Assembly (NCBI RefSeq): GCF_021044935.1
Contig: NZ_JAJNMP010000001.1
Location: forward strand, 1,223,732 to 1,287,731
From: Agromyces cavernae
Lineage (GTDB): Bacteria > Actinomycetota > Actinomycetes > Actinomycetales > Microbacteriaceae
Length of the DNA stretch: 64,000 bases
Direction: 5' to 3'
In this document: piece after piece, positions 61,045 through 64,000 of the stretch
How the letters are laid out: every line of letters starts with the position of its first letter
Position numbering within the stretch: position 1 is the stretch's first letter
Translations under genes and position numbers: made by a program
The notes under the pieces: generated by a model
Told to the model about the DNA's origin: nothing
The model's database searches: none
What the model saw: the letters and a program-made list of their open reading frames with translations, nothing else

Positions 61045-61545
61045 TCACTCGATCGGCGGACAGGCCTCGCCGTTCTCGTGGCTCACCTCGTAACTCTCGA
61101 TGAGGTAGCCGCCGGAGGGCTGGGACATGACCACCACGGTTCCCCAATCCTCCCCCTCGGGGTTGATGGCCTCGACTCTCAGGAGCGCATCAGCCGAGGC
61201 ATCCCGCTCGGCCTCCGGCAATGCCTCGAGCGCGAGCTCGAAGGTGATAATGCCGTCCGGGAACTCTCGCTCTCCACCGGCCACGCTCTCGATGCCCTCG
61301 TCGATCGCCTTCCTCCAGCGCTCGATCATCGCCTCGATCGCGCGCGCACGGGTCGGCTCCCCAGGGCTTTCGTCGTACTCGAGCCAAGTCGTCCCTCCGC
61401 AGTCGGAGATCACTATCTTCTCGTCGGCAGGAGCCTCGCTCGCCTGCTCACCCAGTTGCGGCTGCTTCGCGCAACCGGTCATGGCGATCATCGCAACGAC
61501 TATGGCAACGGTGCCCTCTGCGGCACTCTTCCAGTTTCGTTTCAC
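61045..61545 (-). CDS. Small lipoprotein
   Basis: A 166-aa exported protein with lipobox AMTGC (Cys near residue 25), an acidic spacer and a small acidic domain (VISDCGGTTWLEYDESPGEP, ending ENGEACPPIE); the Cys of DCGG and EAC may pair. aggag is 5 nt before GTG 61545. The layout (first Cys pair half, long helix, beta C-terminus) resembles the lipoproteins at 56.1 and 61.7 kb, though sequence similarity is low. Confidence 0.7.
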   Translation of the reverse strand: MKRNWKSAAEGTVAIVVAMIAMTGCAKQPQLGEQASEAPADEKIVISDCGGTTWLEYDESPGEPTRARAIEAMIERWRKAIDEGIESVAGGEREFPDGIITFELALEALPEAERDASADALLRVEAINPEGEDWGTVVVMSQPSGGYLIESYEVSHENGEACPPIE

Positions 61546-61672
61546 AGCGACTCCTAGTACATCGCGTTCAAGCTCGACGTGTCCCATGAGTGGAGCGTTC
61601 GTCGATCCTCGGACGCGTAGTGTGTTCGATCGCGCTCAGCGCCTTGAGGGATTGCGATTTCGATGGCGACGT

Positions 61673-62191
61673 TCACGGGCAATCTTCGGCCCTTGCGGCC
61701 ATGCTGCGGACGACGACCTGACCGACGAAGTAGCCGGGCTCCAGTTCGTCGATCACGACCTCGCCGGTGTCCTTGCCGTCCGCGTCAATCGCGTGGATTG
61801 TAATGATCTCTAGACCACGGTACAGATTCCGATCGACGTGGCGTCCCGCTTGAAACGCGGCCAACGCGACCTCCATGGTGTTCAGCTCAGGGTAGAGCGA
61901 GAACGTCTCCGATCCGTTGGTGGGCGGATTCTTCACTCCTGTCTCCGCCAACCAGGCGATCCGATCCTTGAGCGCCTGCTCGACCGTGACAGCACCTGCA
62001 TCGGGATTGGGTTCGTAGATGTTGGTGGAACCATCACACCGGATGAGTTGGGGAGTCTCCACTGCGGTCGGAGCGGCAGCCGGTGATTGAGCGCAGCCAA
62101 TCAGGGACAAGAGGCCAGCCAGCAGCACGCCGCCCGTCGCGGTGTGAATCAGCCTTCGTGCACCGCCGCGGCACGCCCCTGATGCGCTCAT
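61673..62191 (-). CDS. Small lipoprotein
   Basis: A 172-aa exported protein with lipobox SLIGC (Cys near residue 29), a spacer and a domain with IRCDGSTNIYEPNPDAGAV, KDRIAWLAETGVK and a C-terminal beta part ending ARAEDCP. Start is ATG 62191. Like its two neighbours it has one Cys early and one at the end of the mature part, so the three may share a fold. No family is recognised. Confidence 0.68.
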   Translation of the reverse strand: MSASGACRGGARRLIHTATGGVLLAGLLSLIGCAQSPAAAPTAVETPQLIRCDGSTNIYEPNPDAGAVTVEQALKDRIAWLAETGVKNPPTNGSETFSLYPELNTMEVALAAFQAGRHVDRNLYRGLEIITIHAIDADGKDTGEVVIDELEPGYFVGQVVVRSMAARAEDCP

Positions 62192-62329
62192 ACTCTGTTG
62201 ATGTCTCAACGCTGCCGATTCACCACAGCCAAGGCAATGCCGCCGCACTGAGGGATCCTTCTGAGGGTCTGCGGCACCGACACCGGCGCGCATGATGGAG
62301 GACGGCCTTCGAGCTGCATCGCTTCCGAC

Positions 62330-62689
62330 ACGCTTGGTTGCGGCACCGCGCTGCAGCCGAGCGAGTTCCTCAGCGCGAACGAGGTCGCAGCGGCGGGCGA
62401 GTACCAGCTGGCGGCGTTCAACGCGCAGGCCCAGCCGAAGTACGGTCACGCGCCGAGCTTCGCGGTGGTTCGGTCCTTCGTCGATCAGGCCGAGCGCAAC
62501 GGCACGCTGAGCGGCGAGGCGCTGATCGAGGTGCGCGAGCACATCGACACGGCCGAGTCGCTCGCCGCAGGCCCCGCAGCCGGTCGCGCGCTCCTCGCGC
62601 AGCTGGACAACGCGGCACGCAAGTCCGGCGCCGCAGCCGACTCCTCGCTCGTGGAAGCGATCACGGCGCTGGCCGGCTCGCTCGACTGA
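62330..62689 (+). pseudogene. 3' remnant of a secreted protein gene with a FIMAH-like end
   Basis: The plus strand reads TALQPSEFLSANEVAAAGEY, QLAAFNAQAQPKYGH, then a helical block (VRSFVDQAERNGTLSGEALI, EVREHIDTAESLAAG, AGRALLAQLDNAARKSG) matching the look of the FIMAH domain that ends many extracellular nucleases and phosphatases. The N-terminal catalytic part is absent; upstream sequence is unrelated. Two hairpins follow the stop. Confidence 0.7.
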
Positions 62690-62697
62690 TTCAGGCC

Positions 62698-62724
62698 GGG
62701 GAGGTCGGTTCGACCGGCCTCCCC
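62698..62724 (+). terminator. Hairpin after the FIMAH-like remnant
   Basis: 12-nt arms (62698-62709, 62713-62724) pair with one G-T wobble around a 3-nt loop, 9 bp past the stop. Confidence 0.7.
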
Positions 62725-62730
62725 GTCACG

Positions 62731-62766
62731 GAATGTGCCCGGCGGCTGCGGCCGCCGGGCACATTC
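62731..62766. terminator. Second strong hairpin
   Basis: Perfect 16-bp arms (62731-62746 and 62751-62766) around TGCG. It lies between the FIMAH-like remnant and the convergent small membrane gene and can serve both strands. Confidence 0.75.
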
Positions 62767-62867
62767 GCGTCCGACGCCGCCACTCCTGGGACCGCGCGTG
62801 GGCGCGACGACGCGCGGGCCGCGAGTCACGCGACGGATGCCTCGACGCGGTTCGCGTCGAGGCACTC

Positions 62868-63068
62868 TCAGGCGATACCGCCTCCGAACGGGCCGTTCTG
62901 CTGATGCTTCGCCTGCTCCTTCGCCTTCCGCTGCGCATCCGCCGCGTCGGCAACTTCGCGGTTCTCGCCGCGCATCGTGTCGCGGCGGCGTCGCAGGGTG
63001 CGAAGCCACTGCGTCACGACCAATGCGCCCGCGATGACGATGAGAACGACCCAGAACGTCCAATCCAT
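62868..63068 (-). CDS. Small single-helix membrane protein
   Basis: A 66-aa protein: one N-terminal helix (TFWVVLIVIAGALVVTQWL) followed by a basic, then Lys/Gln-rich cytoplasmic tail. gaggag precedes ATG 63068. No family is recognised. Confidence 0.6.
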   Translation of the reverse strand: MDWTFWVVLIVIAGALVVTQWLRTLRRRRDTMRGENREVADAADAQRKAKEQAKHQQNGPFGGGIA

Positions 63069-63139
63069 GGCGCGCTCCTCAATCGAAAGGCGTCACGATA
63101 GTCCTGCGACGCAGGCGCGGCCAGTGCAGCCACGCGATC

Positions 63140-63385
63140 TCAGGCGAGACGGGCGACGGATGCCTCGACGAGAGCCCAGAACCGGTCGACGTCGATGTCC
63201 GTCGCGATCCAGGCGTTCAGCTCGCGCGCCAGCATGCCGTCGAAGTCGACGCTCGTGGCGCCGAGGGTCAGGGTGCCGGTGAACTCGACGTCGAGCCGCG
63301 TGTGCAAGACCTCGACGCAGCCGGGATCTGCGAGCACCGCGACCGCGACCCGGTCGTCTACCGTGCCACCGCTGTGGTGAACGCT
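63140..63385 (-). pseudogene. 3' remnant of a nucleoside hydrolase gene
   Basis: The minus strand reads GGTVDDRVAVAVLADPGCVE, TRLDVEFTGTLTLGATSVDF, NAWIATDIDVDRFWALVEAS and a stop, the typical C-terminus of inosine/uridine-type nucleoside hydrolases (DxVAVAxxxDP, then the last helix DVDRFW). The N-terminal DxDxxxDD active site is absent, and upstream sequence is unrelated. Confidence 0.7.
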
Positions 63386-63417
63386 GTCGGCCTGGGCACG
63401 ACGCTTGGCGCCAATCT

Positions 63418-63795
63418 CTAGGCGTCGGCCGTGGCTGCGTGGCGCAGGTCCTTCCCAGACCGCACCAGAACGAGCCCGACGTCTTGGAGCTCTTCGGGTA
63501 TTGAATCGGCCTGCTGCTCGGTGACGATGCACACCGGCCCACCAACCGGCATGATCACCCAGTCACCAGCGACAGCGGCGTCGAATATCACGTCCCATGC
63601 AAGTTCACCTGCGATGTGGTTGAACATCAATCCGTCCAACGGGACGTCGCTGGCCCCGAACACCGCAGCTGAGCCGTCTGCAGTCACAACGTTCCAGCCG
63701 TCTGCATCGAACAATGGCCGCAGCACGCGCCCAACCGACTCGCTGCGATCTGCAGGGGTGTCCGAGAAGTCCTGAAGGAAAACGTCGAAGCTCAT
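63418..63795 (-). CDS. Hypothetical soluble protein
   Basis: A 125-aa acidic protein (SFDVFLQDFSDTPADRSESV, LDGLMFNHIAGELAWDVIFD, VIMPVGGPVCIVTEQQADSI) of a type seen as small cytosolic hypotheticals in actinobacteria. ATG 63795 is used; the frame extends further upstream without support. Nothing intact is seen from 63796 to the window end. Confidence 0.55.
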   Translation of the reverse strand: MSFDVFLQDFSDTPADRSESVGRVLRPLFDADGWNVVTADGSAAVFGASDVPLDGLMFNHIAGELAWDVIFDAAVAGDWVIMPVGGPVCIVTEQQADSIPEELQDVGLVLVRSGKDLRHAATADA

Positions 63796-64000
63796 CGTGT
63801 CATCATCGTCGAAACCAGCTCGGGTCCGGAGCAGCTTTCCATGCGGTCCTGAGTTCGGAGGTGTGTCGCGCTGGACGGTCCGCCAACGGACGTCCGCAAG
63901 CGGATCGGCTATCGGGCATCCACCCGACACTGCGATGAAGATTCGCGGGCCTCCCCTCAGGGATGCACCGGTGTCCAAGACGCTTGATGAACATGAGGCG

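Noticed and set aside
39543..64000. An integrated prophage or integrative element beside the tRNA
   Set aside because: No integrase, structural, replication or transfer genes and no copy of the tRNA end were seen further right.
1..64000. CRISPR array or a defence system such as restriction-modification
   Set aside because: No regularly spaced repeats and no cas, methylase or helicase-nuclease genes. The HNH-like and Imm11-like proteins alone do not make a system.

Overview
This window comes from a high-GC actinobacterium, most likely of the family Microbacteriaceae and possibly Agromyces-like. That placement is inferred from codon and GC style, frequent GTG/TTG starts, actinobacterial families (DipZ/SigK/RskA, MarP-type protease, CU044_5270-type proteins, DUF6716) and F420-type luciferase-like genes. 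There is no rRNA, CRISPR array, integrase or recognisable transposase. The left 39.5 kb is dense, high-GC, operon-organised core sequence. The right 24.5 kb, after a tRNA-Lys gene, is lower in GC, made of short single genes (small membrane proteins, lipoproteins, regulators) and holds several gene remnants.

0.3-11.7 kb: amino-sugar use. A minus-strand operon of six genes (SIS isomerase, ROK kinase, PfkB kinase, class II aldolase, DeoR regulator, NagA deacetylase) is chained by 4-bp start/stop overlaps. It is divergent from an ABC importer (lipoprotein plus two permeases, no ATPase). A cytoplasmic GH20 hexosaminidase follows. Together these fit import of an N-acetylhexosamine-containing sugar and its breakdown through a tagatose-type (Aga-like) route. 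A VOC-fold gene lies between.

11.8-24.5 kb: a NarL-type two-component pair, a membrane protein plus DJ-1/PfpI protein, a ZTP-type riboswitch ahead of glyA-folD, a nonulosonic-acid (sialic-acid-like) cluster (cytidylyltransferase-HAD fusion, short NeuB synthase, DUF6716 putative glycosyltransferase), a gamma-carbonic anhydrase-like protein, an APC permease, a YbaK deacylase and a GNAT enzyme.

24.5-39.5 kb: a 40-bp perfect palindrome, an XRE-type protein with a cysteine-rich tail, a Leloir cluster (galK-galT divergent from a DeoR regulator-galM, with two tandem operator-like repeats between), a MarP-like protease, a fasciclin lipoprotein-DipZ-SigK-RskA cluster resembling the mycobacterial SigK regulon, a luciferase-like oxidoreductase overlapping tail-to-tail with a membrane protein, and a second NarL-type two-component pair.

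39.5-64 kb: accessory region. It contains an HNH-like protein, many small membrane proteins, a truncated ankyrin protein, two paralogous ECF sigma/CU044_5270 modules with the same 35-nt overlap, an orphan Imm11-like protein, a GntR module and a TetR/SRPBCC pair each with a clear inverted-repeat operator, three unrelated-looking small lipoproteins, and at 59-63.4 kb a cluster of gene remnants that are mostly 3' ends. The best candidates for something little described are the duplicated sigma/CU044_5270 modules and the compact nonulosonic-acid cluster. Neither can be called a new system from sequence alone.
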